DNA of 64,000 nucleotides from Cellulomonas sp. 73-145 (GTDB taxonomy: Bacteria > Actinomycetota > Actinomycetes > Actinomycetales > Cellulomonadaceae), in NCBI GenBank assembly GCA_001898185.1, contig MKTI01000006.1, positions 558,001-622,000 of the forward strand. The letters are read 5' to 3'. Shown here one piece after another: positions 53,310 through 62,490 of the stretch. A model generated the notes under the pieces. It was not told the origin of the DNA. It made no database searches and saw nothing but the letters and a program-made list of their open reading frames with translations. The translations under genes and the position numbers were made by a program. How positions within the stretch are numbered: position 1 is the first letter of the stretch; every line of letters begins with the position of its first letter.

Positions 53310-56300
53310 GCGGTTCCGACGTCCTGGCGGCCGCTGCCGGTGCGGGTGCGGCCGGTGCGGCGCGGGTCGGCTCGGCTGCGGCCGGTGCGACCGCTGCGGC
53401 CGACGAGCTGAGCGCGCCGCCGTCGCCGTGGGCGCGGTACGGGCCGCCGGGGTCGCCGGGTCGGCAGCTGCGGCACGGCGCGATCGGCCAGGTCGCCGCG
53501 CGCTCGCTGCGGTTCGGGTCGGCGACGGGGCGGCCGCTGGCCGTGCGGCGGGCGATCGGCGTGCCGGCCAGCGTGCAGGCGAACGGCGCGGGGCTGGCGA
53601 CGGTGCGGGCACCCCGGTGGTGGCGGCGGTCCGCGCGCGCGGTCGAGGCGACTGAGAGCGCCGTCCAGACGACGGCGGGGGTCGGCGACGCAGCGGTCGC
53701 GCAGCTGCCGGCACGCGGGCTGCGCCGGGTGGTGCGCAGCGTGCCGACCGAGGAGTCGCACAGCCCCGGCAGCCTGTCCGTCACCGCGGCGCCGCGCACG
53801 CTGCCGATGCGGCTGCCCGCCGAGGTGACCGCCGCCGGCGCGATGATCACCTCGCTCGACCGGCGGCGTCGGACGGCGCCGCCTCCACCCAGGGACGCCG
53901 GCGGGGCGCAGGGCGGTTCGCCGGGGAAGACCTCGGGGGCCGGCAGCGCGCCCGACCTGCCGCGTCGCGGCACGTCGGCCGGTTCCCCGCAGGCGGCCGT
54001 GCGGCGGGATGCCGAGCAGCGCGGGCCGGCGCGGCCGAGGCCGACGGACAGCACGGCTGCGGTGACCCGGGGCGGTGCCGGTCCGGCGCGTCAGGCGGCG
54101 GCGTCGACGCCCGGGACGCCGGGACGGGCGACGCCGGTGAGCCGCTTCGTCCGACGACGGCTGGCCGCCAGCGAGGCGGCACGGGCGGCGGGCGACGCGC
54201 GCGCGGCCGGTGATGTGCGAGCCACTGCGGGGACGGTTCCTGCACCGGGCGCGCGGGCGACGCGGCGCGACGGGGCCGAGCCTGTCGGCACGTCGGGGGC
54301 GGCGTCGAACGATCCTGCGGTGAGCGGCGAGGTCTCGGGGACGAGCCGTGCGTCGAACCGGACGGTGCGGCGGGTACCGCTGTCGCTCGCACCGCTCGGC
54401 GTCTCGCCGGACGGGTCCACGCCAGCGGCGGACGGTGCGCTCGGCGGACCGTTGCGGCGTGCGTTGGGCGCGCCGGTGCGGCTGCGACCCGCGGGTGCCG
54501 GGGCGGTCGGAGCGCCGGTCGGCGGCGGACGAGTGCGGTCCGGCGCCGGTGCCCGCTCCGCCGGTCCGCGTCCGGAGGCGCGTCCGACCAGGGGCGATAC
54601 TTCCGGCGCGATGCGGGCAGCGGCCTCCGTCGCCCCCGCGGCGGCAGCGCCTCTGGCCTCGTCGGCAGCGACCCGCAGCGCTGGCGCTCCGGCACCGTTG
54701 GCTCAGCCCGCCGCCGTCCGGCCCACGGGTGCGCAGCCGACCCCAGCGCGACCCGTACCTGCGGCGCCGACCGCTGTTCAGCGCACCGAAGGCGTGCCGA
54801 GCCCTGCTCAGCCGACCTCAGCCCAGCCGACCTCAGCCCAGCCGACCTCAGCCCAACCGGCCGCAGCTGTCGCCGCGCCGGCGCAGCCGAGCAGTGCTCC
54901 AACGGCTGCTGCGCAGTCGATCACCGCTCAGCCCACCGCTCCGGTCGATGCCGATGCCCGGCCGTCCACCGCCCCGCCGGCGACCGTCCGGCAGACGGCT
55001 GCCCCGACCGCCACCGCCCAGTCGGCGGCCGACTCGAAGGCCAACACGGCGGTCGACGCAGCCGGCACCGCGGCACCGGCCGGTGCCGGCGCGGACTCGG
55101 CGGGCCGCAGCGCGACGTCCCTCCCGGCACAGCGAGTCGCCGCTCCGGATGCCGTCGTGCACGGGACGTCGCGGCGCCCACGCCGGGCCGCGAGCGGGCG
55201 TCGGTACAGCGGGCTGCCGGTGGCGATCGACCGGCTGGCCGTCGGTCACGGAGCCGACGACGGGCTGCTCGGTGCCGCAGCCAGTGCCGGGCGCGCGGTG
55301 CGCAGCTGGGGAGCATCGGCCGTCGCCTCCGCCCGCCACGCAGGAGCCCTGACCGCCGCGGCCGAGCGGGGCGTCGCGTCCGATGCGGGCCGCGGTGCAG
55401 CAGCCCTGAGCGGTGGGACGTCCATCGCTGGTGGGACGTCGCTGCAGCGGGTCGCGCCACACGGCGTGCTGCCGGTGCCGACCGGGGCCGCGGCGCGGGC
55501 CGGCATGCGGACGGACGGACGCCGCGTGGCACCGGTGCGGCGGGTCCAGTCCGCACCTGGAGGCCGCTCGTGGTCGCTCGGCATCGTCGGTCCGAACGGA
55601 GCCGGCTCGCCTGCCTCGCCGAACCGACCGGGCCGACCGGACGGACCCCCTGCGCCGATGCGCCGGCGAGTGGACGCCGCGGCAACCACGGTCCGTCCCC
55701 TCGTGGCCGCCGGGGGACGAGCGACGCCCGTCTTCGCACCTGCACCCGGTGACGTCCGACGCAGCGCGCGCGCAGTGCTCGGCGCAGCCGTGGCGGGCGC
55801 CGTCGGGCCCGTCGAGCTCGCCGGGTCGACAGCCGTCTCCCACGGCTCCACGACGCTCACACCGCGCCGCAGCCCGGCCGCGGCGACCACGGCGCGCCGC
55901 AGCCCAGCCGCGGCGCTGACCCTGCACCGCAGCGCCGCCGCGCCGGTGGAACTGCCCGGGGTCGCCTCCGGCTTCGTCGTGCTCCCGCCGCGCACCACGG
56001 GCCTCGGTGGTCCACCGGGAGGGCCGCCGGAGCCGTCGTCGGCCCGCGCCGGCCGGCGGCCGTCGGACCGCCCGGCGCCCTCCGGCCCTGCAGACGCTCT
56101 GCGTCGCTCGGTCTCCGCCCCCGCACCGTCCACCGCAGGGACGCCGGCCGGGTCCGTCCCGGCGAGGCTTGCAGCCCTGGTCGCCGCCGAGGCGGCGGGC
56201 GCGTTCGAGAGCACCTCCGCCGGCCGCACCGGCTGGGCGGGCACGACGTTCGCCACCGGCTCGGGCGGCTCCGTCGGCGGACCCACCGGCCTTGCCGGCG

Positions 56301-56527
56301 TCCCCGGCGCCGCCACCGTCCTGCGCACCACCGAGGGAGCCGTCATGAGCCCGAGCGCCGCGGACCGGGTCAGCCGGTCCTGGTCCCCGCCCGAGGACCC
56401 GTCGCAGGCCGTGCTCCCGCCCGAGGTGATGGACGAGCTGGTCGACCGGGTGGTGGAGCGGCTGGAGGACCGCGTGGTCGAGGAGCTCGAGCGGCGCGGA
56501 CGCCGCCGGATGCCGGGGGTGTTCTGA
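53306..56527 (+). CDS. Giant disordered Ala/Pro/Arg-rich protein with conserved C-terminal helix
   Basis: A 1,073-residue protein between tube initiator and LysM hub. Nearly the whole length is low-complexity, rich in Ala, Pro, Arg, Ser and Thr, with recurring short motifs such as RRVQSAPGG, RRSPAAA, LPMRLP and three PTSAQ repeats. No membrane helix or enzyme motif is seen. The last 40 residues (PPEVMDELVDRVVERL then EDRVVEELERRGRRR) form an amphipathic helix, the only clearly structured part and probably a docking segment. GTG 53306 overlaps the previous stop; its TGA overlaps the next ATG (TGATG). It could be a scaffold, length-control or cargo-recruiting protein; unknown. Confidence 0.75.
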   Translation: MSGSDVLAAAAGAGAAGAARVGSAAAGATAAADELSAPPSPWARYGPPGSPGRQLRHGAIGQVAARSLRFGSATGRPLAVRRAIGVPASVQANGAGLATVRAPRWWRRSARAVEATESAVQTTAGVGDAAVAQLPARGLRRVVRSVPTEESHSPGSLSVTAAPRTLPMRLPAEVTAAGAMITSLDRRRRTAPPPPRDAGGAQGGSPGKTSGAGSAPDLPRRGTSAGSPQAAVRRDAEQRGPARPRPTDSTAAVTRGGAGPARQAAASTPGTPGRATPVSRFVRRRLAASEAARAAGDARAAGDVRATAGTVPAPGARATRRDGAEPVGTSGAASNDPAVSGEVSGTSRASNRTVRRVPLSLAPLGVSPDGSTPAADGALGGPLRRALGAPVRLRPAGAGAVGAPVGGGRVRSGAGARSAGPRPEARPTRGDTSGAMRAAASVAPAAAAPLASSAATRSAGAPAPLAQPAAVRPTGAQPTPARPVPAAPTAVQRTEGVPSPAQPTSAQPTSAQPTSAQPAAAVAAPAQPSSAPTAAAQSITAQPTAPVDADARPSTAPPATVRQTAAPTATAQSAADSKANTAVDAAGTAAPAGAGADSAGRSATSLPAQRVAAPDAVVHGTSRRPRRAASGRRYSGLPVAIDRLAVGHGADDGLLGAAASAGRAVRSWGASAVASARHAGALTAAAERGVASDAGRGAAALSGGTSIAGGTSLQRVAPHGVLPVPTGAAARAGMRTDGRRVAPVRRVQSAPGGRSWSLGIVGPNGAGSPASPNRPGRPDGPPAPMRRRVDAAATTVRPLVAAGGRATPVFAPAPGDVRRSARAVLGAAVAGAVGPVELAGSTAVSHGSTTLTPRRSPAAATTARRSPAAALTLHRSAAAPVELPGVASGFVVLPPRTTGLGGPPGGPPEPSSARAGRRPSDRPAPSGPADALRRSVSAPAPSTAGTPAGSVPARLAALVAAEAAGAFESTSAGRTGWAGTTFATGSGGSVGGPTGLAGVPGAATVLRTTEGAVMSPSAADRVSRSWSPPEDPSQAVLPPEVMDELVDRVVERLEDRVVEELERRGRRRMPGVF
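54811..54855 (+). repeat. Three perfect 15-bp tandem repeats
   Basis: The unit gccgacctcagccca occurs three times exactly, in frame, encoding Pro-Thr-Ser-Ala-Gln within the disordered protein. Related degenerate units flank it, suggesting growth of the protein by slippage. Confidence 0.8.
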
Positions 56528-57183
56528 TGGCCGCGACCGAGAAGGCGTTCCTGGAGATCGAGAGCGGCGAACGGCTGCCGTGCCTGTTCAACCCGGCGCA
56601 GCTGGCGATCACGCGCAGCAACAGCTGGGCGGGGGAGTCGATGCCGGGCCGCGGCGTGCCGCGGCTGCGCTACGCCGGCGCCCGGCCGGCGACGATGGCC
56701 GTCGAGCTGTTCTTCGACACCACCAACGACGGCACCGCCGTCACCCGGTACACCGGCAAGATCCTCGGGCTGATGGAGGTCGACCCGTCGTTGCCGGGCG
56801 CGAACGACGCGACCCACAACGCCCGGCCGCCGTACGTGACGTTCCACTGGGGCGACCTGCACTCGTTCAAGGCCGTCATCGCGCACCTCGACCTGACGTT
56901 CACCTATTTCTCCTCCACCGGCGTCCCGCTGCGCGCCACGCTCGCCCTGGTGCTGCGCCAGTACGAGGAGTCGCACGCGTTCGGCCCCCAGAACCCGACC
57001 TCCGGCACGCCGCGCCCGCACCGGGTCCACCAGGTGCAGCCCGGCGAGACGCTCGACCGCATCGCCGCCCGGTACTACGGCGACGCGACCCGCTGGCGGA
57101 CGCTCGCCGTCGCCAACGGCATCGAGGACCCGCTGTCGCTGCGTCCCGGCTCCCGGCTGTCCATCCCGCGGCTGGAGGTGTGA
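56527..57183 (+). CDS. LysM-domain baseplate hub protein (Afp7/gp53-like)
   Basis: A 218-residue protein. The N-terminal 150 residues (KAFLEIESGERLPCLFNPAQLAITRSNSWAG) belong to the contractile-system tube-to-spike adaptor family, and the C-terminal 50 (HRVHQVQPGETLDRIAARYYGDATRWRTLAVANGI) are a LysM domain. It joins tube initiator to the VgrG spike and stabilises the baseplate hub; LysM here is structural in eCIS particles. ATG 56527 overlaps the previous stop. Confidence 0.93.
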   Translation: MAATEKAFLEIESGERLPCLFNPAQLAITRSNSWAGESMPGRGVPRLRYAGARPATMAVELFFDTTNDGTAVTRYTGKILGLMEVDPSLPGANDATHNARPPYVTFHWGDLHSFKAVIAHLDLTFTYFSSTGVPLRATLALVLRQYEESHAFGPQNPTSGTPRPHRVHQVQPGETLDRIAARYYGDATRWRTLAVANGIEDPLSLRPGSRLSIPRLEV

Positions 57184-57185
57184 GC

Positions 57186-58970
57186 GTGTCCGTCGCTCCC
57201 CTCGCCTCCGACGGCATGGCGCTCGCCCCGGTGATCGCCGCCGGCGGCACCGAGCTGCCAGCCGTCTGGAGCAACGCCCTGGTCGAGCTGCGCGTGCGGC
57301 GGGCCGTCCGCACCATCGGGCGCTGCACCATGCGGTTCGTCGACCCCGGCTACACCCTGGCGCAGGCGAGCAAGCTCAAGGTCGGCACGCCGGTGCGGGT
57401 CAGCGCGAAGGGCGTCGAGCAGGGTGCCACGGCGACGGTGGTCTTCCAGGGCAAGGTGACGTCCACGGGGGTGGAGCACCGCGACGGGGGTCAGCCGGAG
57501 CTGCACGTCGTCGCGGAGGACCTGGCCTTCGAGCTCAGCCGGTCGGCGCGGGCGGCGACGTTCCTCAAGGTCACCGCCTCGCAGATCGTCGAGAAGGTGG
57601 TGCGCGCCGCCGGTGCGCGGCCGTCGGTCACCGCCACCTCCGCGGTGCTCGAGTACACGCTGCAGACCGACACCGACCTGGCCTTCGTCGACGAGCTGTG
57701 CCGGCGCAACGGGCTGGACTGGGAGATGGACGGCTCGACGTTCCGGGCGTGGGCCCTGCCGGACGGGACCGGGTCGCCCGCCGTGCGGCTCGCGGTGGGC
57801 GACAGCCTGCGGGACTTCTCCGCACGGGTGTACGCCGATGCGCCGAGCTCGGTGCGGGTGCGCGGCTGGGACCACCTGAAGAAGACCGCGGTGGTGGGCG
57901 ACGCGCAGACCAGCCGGTCGGCGGTGCCGGACGGGCTGGGGTCCCTGGCGCCGGCCTCCGGGCTGGCGACGGCGACCGTGCTGGACGCGCAGGCCGGGCC
58001 GGTGGACCAGTCGGACGCCGAGGCGCTGGCCAAGGCCGTCGGCCGGCTGAACGGCGCGGTGCTGGCCCGGGGACGCTGCGAGATCACGCCCACGCTGCGA
58101 CCCGGGGTGCTGGTGCAGATCCGTGACGGCGGTCCGTCGTCCGGCACCTACTACGTGCGCGAGGTGGAGCACACCTACCGGCCGGCCGGGTTCCACACCA
58201 CCTTCGTCGCGGGGGACCGGGAGCCGGGCACGCTCGTCGCACCCGCCGTCGCGACGGGGACCGCGTCGAGCTTCACGCACGACGGGCTGGTGGTGGGACT
58301 GGTCTCCGCCATCGACCAGGACCCGCAGGCCGCAGGCCGGGTCAAGGTCTCCCTGCCCGGGCTCGACAGCACCATCGAGTCGCAGTGGGCCCGGCTGGCG
58401 GTGCTCGGTGGCGGCGCGTCACGCGGGATGGTGTTCATGCCCGAGGTCGGCGACGAGGTGCTGGTCGGCTTCGAGGGCGGCGACGTGCGCCGGCCCGTGG
58501 TGCTGGGCGGGCTGTTCGGCACCAAGGACACGATCCCGGCCGACCTGGTGGCGGACGGCGCGGTCGCGCACCGCACGCTGACCTCCCGGCTGGGTCACGT
58601 CGTCGAGCTGGCCGACGGGACGGGCCCCGCGACCCAGCACATCCGGCTGGCGCTCGCGGGCGGCGAGGTGCGGCTCCGGCTCGGCAAGGACAAGGCGGAC
58701 CTGACGCTGCCTGACGGCGTGCCGCTGACCATCGCCTCCGGCTCGTCGTCCATCAAGCTCGACGGCAACGGCGCCATCACGCTGTCCGGGACGACCATCT
58801 CGATCAAGGCGACCCAGGACCTCACGCTCGAGGGCGTCCAGGTGACCGCCAAGGGCACCGCGAAGGTGGCCGCCTCCGCCCCTGAGGTGGACCTGAAGGC
58901 CGACGGGACCGCCACGCTGCAGTCCTCCGGCATCACCGCCGTCAAGGGATCGATGGTGCAGATCAACTGA
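57186..58970 (+). CDS. VgrG-related spike protein
   Basis: A 594-residue spike. The gp27-like hub part (VWSNALVELRVRRAVRTIGRC, YTLQTDTDLAFVDELCRRNGLDWE) is followed by a gp5 OB fold (GLVVGLVSAIDQDPQAAGRVKVSLPGL, FMPEVGDEVLVGFEGGDVRRPVVLGGLFG) and a C-terminal beta-helix (SSIKLDGNGAITLSGTTISIKATQDLTLEG). No extra toxin domain is attached and no PAAR gene follows, so the tip may be formed by the helix end or by a distant PAAR. GTG 57186 has GGAGG at 57174-57178. Its TGA overlaps the gp25 ATG. Confidence 0.94.
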   Translation: MSVAPLASDGMALAPVIAAGGTELPAVWSNALVELRVRRAVRTIGRCTMRFVDPGYTLAQASKLKVGTPVRVSAKGVEQGATATVVFQGKVTSTGVEHRDGGQPELHVVAEDLAFELSRSARAATFLKVTASQIVEKVVRAAGARPSVTATSAVLEYTLQTDTDLAFVDELCRRNGLDWEMDGSTFRAWALPDGTGSPAVRLAVGDSLRDFSARVYADAPSSVRVRGWDHLKKTAVVGDAQTSRSAVPDGLGSLAPASGLATATVLDAQAGPVDQSDAEALAKAVGRLNGAVLARGRCEITPTLRPGVLVQIRDGGPSSGTYYVREVEHTYRPAGFHTTFVAGDREPGTLVAPAVATGTASSFTHDGLVVGLVSAIDQDPQAAGRVKVSLPGLDSTIESQWARLAVLGGGASRGMVFMPEVGDEVLVGFEGGDVRRPVVLGGLFGTKDTIPADLVADGAVAHRTLTSRLGHVVELADGTGPATQHIRLALAGGEVRLRLGKDKADLTLPDGVPLTIASGSSSIKLDGNGAITLSGTTISIKATQDLTLEGVQVTAKGTAKVAASAPEVDLKADGTATLQSSGITAVKGSMVQIN

Positions 58971-59407
58971 TGAGCCTCTCGATCCCCGACCCCACGCAGG
59001 CCGTCCCCGACGCGTCGTTCATCGGGCGCGGCTTCAGCTGGCCCCTGGAGGTGGACCACCGCGGCGCGATCCGGCTGACCCAGGGCCCGGAGGACCTCGA
59101 CCGGTCCATCCGCGTGGTGCTGCTGACCGCCCCCGGCGAGCGCGTGATGCGACCCCAGTTCGGCTGCCGCATCTGGGACCTGCTGTTCGAGCCGGTCAAT
59201 GCGAACCTGCTCGGCCTGATCGCCGAGGCGGTGCGGGACGCCCTCGCGCAGTGGGAGCCACGCGTCGAGGTGGAGGACGTCGAGCCGGTGCAGGACGAGG
59301 ACGACGGCGGCCTGGTCCGCATCGCCATCCGCTACCGGGTCCGCGCGACGAACGACCGCCGCAACCTCGTCTACCCCTTCTACGTGATCCCGCGTGAGGA
59401 CTCCTGA
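58970..59407 (+). CDS. Baseplate wedge protein, GPW/gp25 family
   Basis: A 145-residue gp25-like protein: GRGFSWPLEVDHRGAIRLTQGPEDLDRSIRVVLLTAPGERVMRPQFGCRIWDLLFEP is the classical signature with the conserved GER-x2-x2-FG turn. It anchors the first sheath disc to the baseplate in contractile systems. TGATG overlaps link it to the neighbours on both sides. Confidence 0.96.
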   Translation: MSLSIPDPTQAVPDASFIGRGFSWPLEVDHRGAIRLTQGPEDLDRSIRVVLLTAPGERVMRPQFGCRIWDLLFEPVNANLLGLIAEAVRDALAQWEPRVEVEDVEPVQDEDDGGLVRIAIRYRVRATNDRRNLVYPFYVIPREDS

Positions 59408-61356
59408 TGCCGCCGATCCCCCCTCCGAACCTCGACGACCGGTCCTTCCAGGACATCGTCGACGAGACCAAGCGGCTGATCCCGCGGTTCACCCCCGAGT
59501 GGACCAACCACAACGTGTCCGACCCCGGCGTCGCGCTGATCGAGCTGTTCGCGTGGATGAGCGAGATGGTGCTGTTCCGGGTGAACCAGGTGCCCGAGCG
59601 GCTGTACGTGCACTTCCTCAACCTCGCCGGCATCGAGCCGTTCCCGCCGTCGGTGGCCCGCACGGACGTGACGTTCTGGCTCTCCGCACCGTCCGAGCGG
59701 CCGCTGACCATCCCGGCCGGCACCGAGGTGACCACGTCCACCAGTGCGGTGGACGCCGTCGTGTTCTCCACCGAGCACGAGGCGGTGGTGAGCCCGCCGC
59801 GGATGATCGCGGCCCACTCGGCACGGGCCCGCGGCGAGCAGACGGTGGACGCCTGGGAGGACCTGACCTACCCCGGCAGCGCCGTGACCTGCTTCGTCTC
59901 GGACCCGCTCGAGCCCGGTGACGCGACCCTGTTCGGCTTCGCCGAGTCGCTGGCGGGGGCCGCCCTGCGGCTGACCGTCCAGGCGTCCGCCCAGGGCATC
60001 GGCGTCGACCCGACCAACCCGCCGCTGGCGTGGGACGTGTGGACGGGTGAGGCGTGGACGCCGGTGCGCGTGCAGCAGGACACCACGGGCGGGCTGAACC
60101 GCGACGGTCAGATCGTGCTGCTGGTGCCGCAGGCGCACGCGTCGCTGATGCTGGCGGGCACGACGGCGTACTGGCTGCGGGTGCGGCTGGTGCGCCCGGC
60201 GCCGGGGCAGCCGACGTACCAGGCGTCGCCGCGGCTGGAGTCGGTGCGCGCCGAGGTGGTGGGCCTGACGGTGCCGGCCGAGCACGCGATGACCGTCGGG
60301 CCGGAGAACCTGGGCCGGTCGGTCGGCGTGCCGGCGCAGCAGTTCCGCGTCGCGTCCGTGCCGGTGGCGACGCGGCGCGACGGCGAGCGCGTGCGGGTGG
60401 TGACGACGGTGGGCGCCGAGGACTGGACCGAGGTGGCCGACTTCTCCGAGTCCGGGCCGGCGGACCGGCACGTGGTGTGGGAGTCGTCCACCGGCGTGGT
60501 GCGGTTCGGGCCGCGCGTGCGGTACCCCGACGGGTCGGTGCGCCAGCACGGCGCGATCCCGCCGGACGGTGCGCTGGTGCAGGTCACGGGCTACCGGCAC
60601 GGCGGGGGCGCGGCCGGCAACGTCGGCGCGCGCACGCTGACCGAGCTGCGGTCCACGCTGCCGTTCGTCGCCAGCGTGGTGAACCTGGTGCCCGCGGCCG
60701 GTGGTGTCGACGCGGAGACGGTGGACGAGGCGAAGGTGCGCGGGCCGCTGTCGCTGCGCACCGGGCAGCGGGCCGTCACCGCCGGGGACTACGAGCGGCT
60801 GACGCGCGAGACGTCCGTCGAGGTGGCCCGGGCGCGGTGCCTGCCGGGCACGGCGACGGAGAACGGTGCCGTGCGGGTGCTCGTCGTGCCGCAGGTGCGC
60901 ACCGACCCGCGCACCCACAAGATCGACGACTTCGCGCTGTCCGAGCCGTTGCTGCACGCGATCGCCGACGTGCTCGAGGAGCGCCGCTGCGTCGGCGTCG
61001 CCGTCGAGATCGGCACGCCCTTCTACCAGGGGGTCAGTGTGGCGGCCCTGGTCAGGGCGCTGCCCGGCCGGCCGGTGGCGCTGGTGCGCCAGCGCGTGCT
61101 CGCCGTCGTGGACCGGTACGTCAACCCGCTCACCGGCGGCCCGTCGGGTAACGGGTGGCCGTTCGACCAGGACATCACCGCCGCGGAGATCGCCCAGCTG
61201 CTCGAGGCGGTCGAGGGGGTGGAGCGCGTCGAGGAGGTGCAGCTGTTCGAGTACGACCTGCGCACCGGCCACCGCCTGGGCAGCGGGCGCGACGTGCTGC
61301 ACCCCGAGCCGCACGCCCTGTTCCTGTCCGCCGAGCACCGGGTGGTGGTCCGATGA
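59407..61356 (+). CDS. Baseplate assembly protein J-like (gp6/Afp11 type)
   Basis: A 649-residue wedge protein. LDDRSFQDIVDETKRLIPRFTPEWTNHNVSDPGVALIELFAWMSEMVLFRVNQVPERL is the diagnostic N-terminus of the putative baseplate assembly family, and the middle contains VTGYRHGGGAAGNVGARTLTELRS and LRTGQRAVTAGDYERLTRE, shared with gpJ-like proteins. It builds the baseplate ring around the hub. ATGA overlap with the next gene. Confidence 0.95.
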   Translation: MPPIPPPNLDDRSFQDIVDETKRLIPRFTPEWTNHNVSDPGVALIELFAWMSEMVLFRVNQVPERLYVHFLNLAGIEPFPPSVARTDVTFWLSAPSERPLTIPAGTEVTTSTSAVDAVVFSTEHEAVVSPPRMIAAHSARARGEQTVDAWEDLTYPGSAVTCFVSDPLEPGDATLFGFAESLAGAALRLTVQASAQGIGVDPTNPPLAWDVWTGEAWTPVRVQQDTTGGLNRDGQIVLLVPQAHASLMLAGTTAYWLRVRLVRPAPGQPTYQASPRLESVRAEVVGLTVPAEHAMTVGPENLGRSVGVPAQQFRVASVPVATRRDGERVRVVTTVGAEDWTEVADFSESGPADRHVVWESSTGVVRFGPRVRYPDGSVRQHGAIPPDGALVQVTGYRHGGGAAGNVGARTLTELRSTLPFVASVVNLVPAAGGVDAETVDEAKVRGPLSLRTGQRAVTAGDYERLTRETSVEVARARCLPGTATENGAVRVLVVPQVRTDPRTHKIDDFALSEPLLHAIADVLEERRCVGVAVEIGTPFYQGVSVAALVRALPGRPVALVRQRVLAVVDRYVNPLTGGPSGNGWPFDQDITAAEIAQLLEAVEGVERVEEVQLFEYDLRTGHRLGSGRDVLHPEPHALFLSAEHRVVVR

Positions 61357-61895
61357 GCCGCGACACGTGGCTGCTGGACCAGCTGCCGGTCGGCATGGTC
61401 AGCGACGAGTTCTTCGCGCGGTTCGTCTCCATCTTCCAGGCCGAGGCCGGCACGCTGCTGGCGCACGGCGACAACCTGCCGCACCTGGCCGACCCCTCGG
61501 TGGCGCCACCGGCGATGGTGCGCTGGATGGCCGACTGGATCGGCCTGGACGGCATCGACCCGGACCTCCCCGAGCTCACCCAGCGGCGCCTGGTCACCAC
61601 GGCGGCGCGCACCATGCGTCGGCGCGGGACGCCCGGCGCCCTGCAGAGCTTCCTCGAGCTGTTCAGCGGCGGCCCCGCGCTGGTGGAGGACGGCGGCGGC
61701 GTGTGGCGGGAGGGCGACGCGCCGGCCGACCACGCCTGGGTGGTGATGCACGTGCAGTCCACGGGCGGGTTGGACGACGCCGACTTCGTCGCGCTGATCG
61801 CCGACCACGTGCCCGCGCACGTGCGCGCGCAGCTGTGGGTGGGCGACCGGGACATCTGGTCGCAGGCGCGTGCCGAGGAGGGTCGACGTGGCTGA
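61353..61895 (+). CDS. Phage tail protein I-like baseplate protein
   Basis: A 180-residue P2 gpI-type protein. WLLDQLPVGMVSDEFFARFVSIFQAEA and ARTMRRRGTPGALQSFLELFSG (the R-G-T-x-x-x-L motif), with DFVALIADHVPAHVRAQLWVG at the end, are typical. In phages it links baseplate wedges to fibres. Here no fibre gene follows, so it may be the outermost baseplate piece or bind the membrane-anchored protein encoded next. ATG 61353 overlaps the previous stop. Confidence 0.88.
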   Translation: MSRDTWLLDQLPVGMVSDEFFARFVSIFQAEAGTLLAHGDNLPHLADPSVAPPAMVRWMADWIGLDGIDPDLPELTQRRLVTTAARTMRRRGTPGALQSFLELFSGGPALVEDGGGVWREGDAPADHAWVVMHVQSTGGLDDADFVALIADHVPAHVRAQLWVGDRDIWSQARAEEGRRG

Positions 61896-62466
61896 GCCCG
61901 TGCGAGTGCCGGCGTTCGCCGCTCCGACGGCGCCGCTGCGGCCGGAGACGGCGCCGACCGCCGTCGTCCGCACCTCCGCGCTTGGTGGGGCCGCCCCGGC
62001 ACCGGCGGTTGCTCCCGCGCCGGCCGAGGTGACCATCGTCTGCCCCGAGTGCGGCACACCCTCCGCCGTCGCGCTCGCCCGGCGCGACGCCGACGACTTC
62101 TGCCCGACGTGCGACTACCCGCTGTTCTGGGCCCGTCCGCAGGACCGCACGGTGCCGCCGCAGGACGGTCCCGACGACGCCCGACGGCGCTCGCCCGGCG
62201 CGTCCGGCGCGCTGCTGCTGGCCACCGTGCCGTGCCCGGTGTGCGAGGAGCTGAACCTGCCGTCCGCGGTGGTGTGCGTGCGGTGCGGCGCCGACATGGT
62301 GCCCCCGCCGCCGCCCGTTCCGGTGCCGCTGCCGGTGCCCGAGCCCGTGGTGGTGGTGCCCGTGGTGGTGCCGCGGGAGCAGCCGAAGGTGCGGTTCCCG
62401 TGGTGGTGGTACCTGGCGATGGCCGCGATCGGCGGCATCGCGTGGTGGGTCAGCGCGCACTACTGA
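61888..62466 (+). CDS. Zinc-ribbon protein with C-terminal membrane helix, possible injection-system anchor
   Basis: A 192-residue protein. A Pro/Ala-rich N-terminus is followed by two zinc-ribbon-like Cys pairs (IVCPECGTP with DDFCPTCDYP) and a further ribbon (VPCPVCEELN with VVCVRCGADM), a Pro/Val linker and a single C-terminal hydrophobic segment WWWYLAMAAIGGIAWWVSAHY. Tail-anchored topology with the ribbons in the cytoplasm is predicted. It is the last gene of the operon. Streptomyces contractile systems use an operon-encoded membrane protein to position cytoplasmic particles at the membrane; an equivalent role is inferred here. GTG 61888 has GAGGAGGG upstream. Confidence 0.8.
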   Translation: MAEPVRVPAFAAPTAPLRPETAPTAVVRTSALGGAAPAPAVAPAPAEVTIVCPECGTPSAVALARRDADDFCPTCDYPLFWARPQDRTVPPQDGPDDARRRSPGASGALLLATVPCPVCEELNLPSAVVCVRCGADMVPPPPPVPVPLPVPEPVVVVPVVVPREQPKVRFPWWWYLAMAAIGGIAWWVSAHY

Positions 62467-62490
62467 CCGATCGGTTCCCAGCGCACCGAG

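Noticed and set aside
49990-62466. Interpretation as a temperate prophage
   Set aside because: No capsid, portal, terminase, integrase or lysis gene is visible, and the gene set is restricted to contractile tail parts in the eCIS order.
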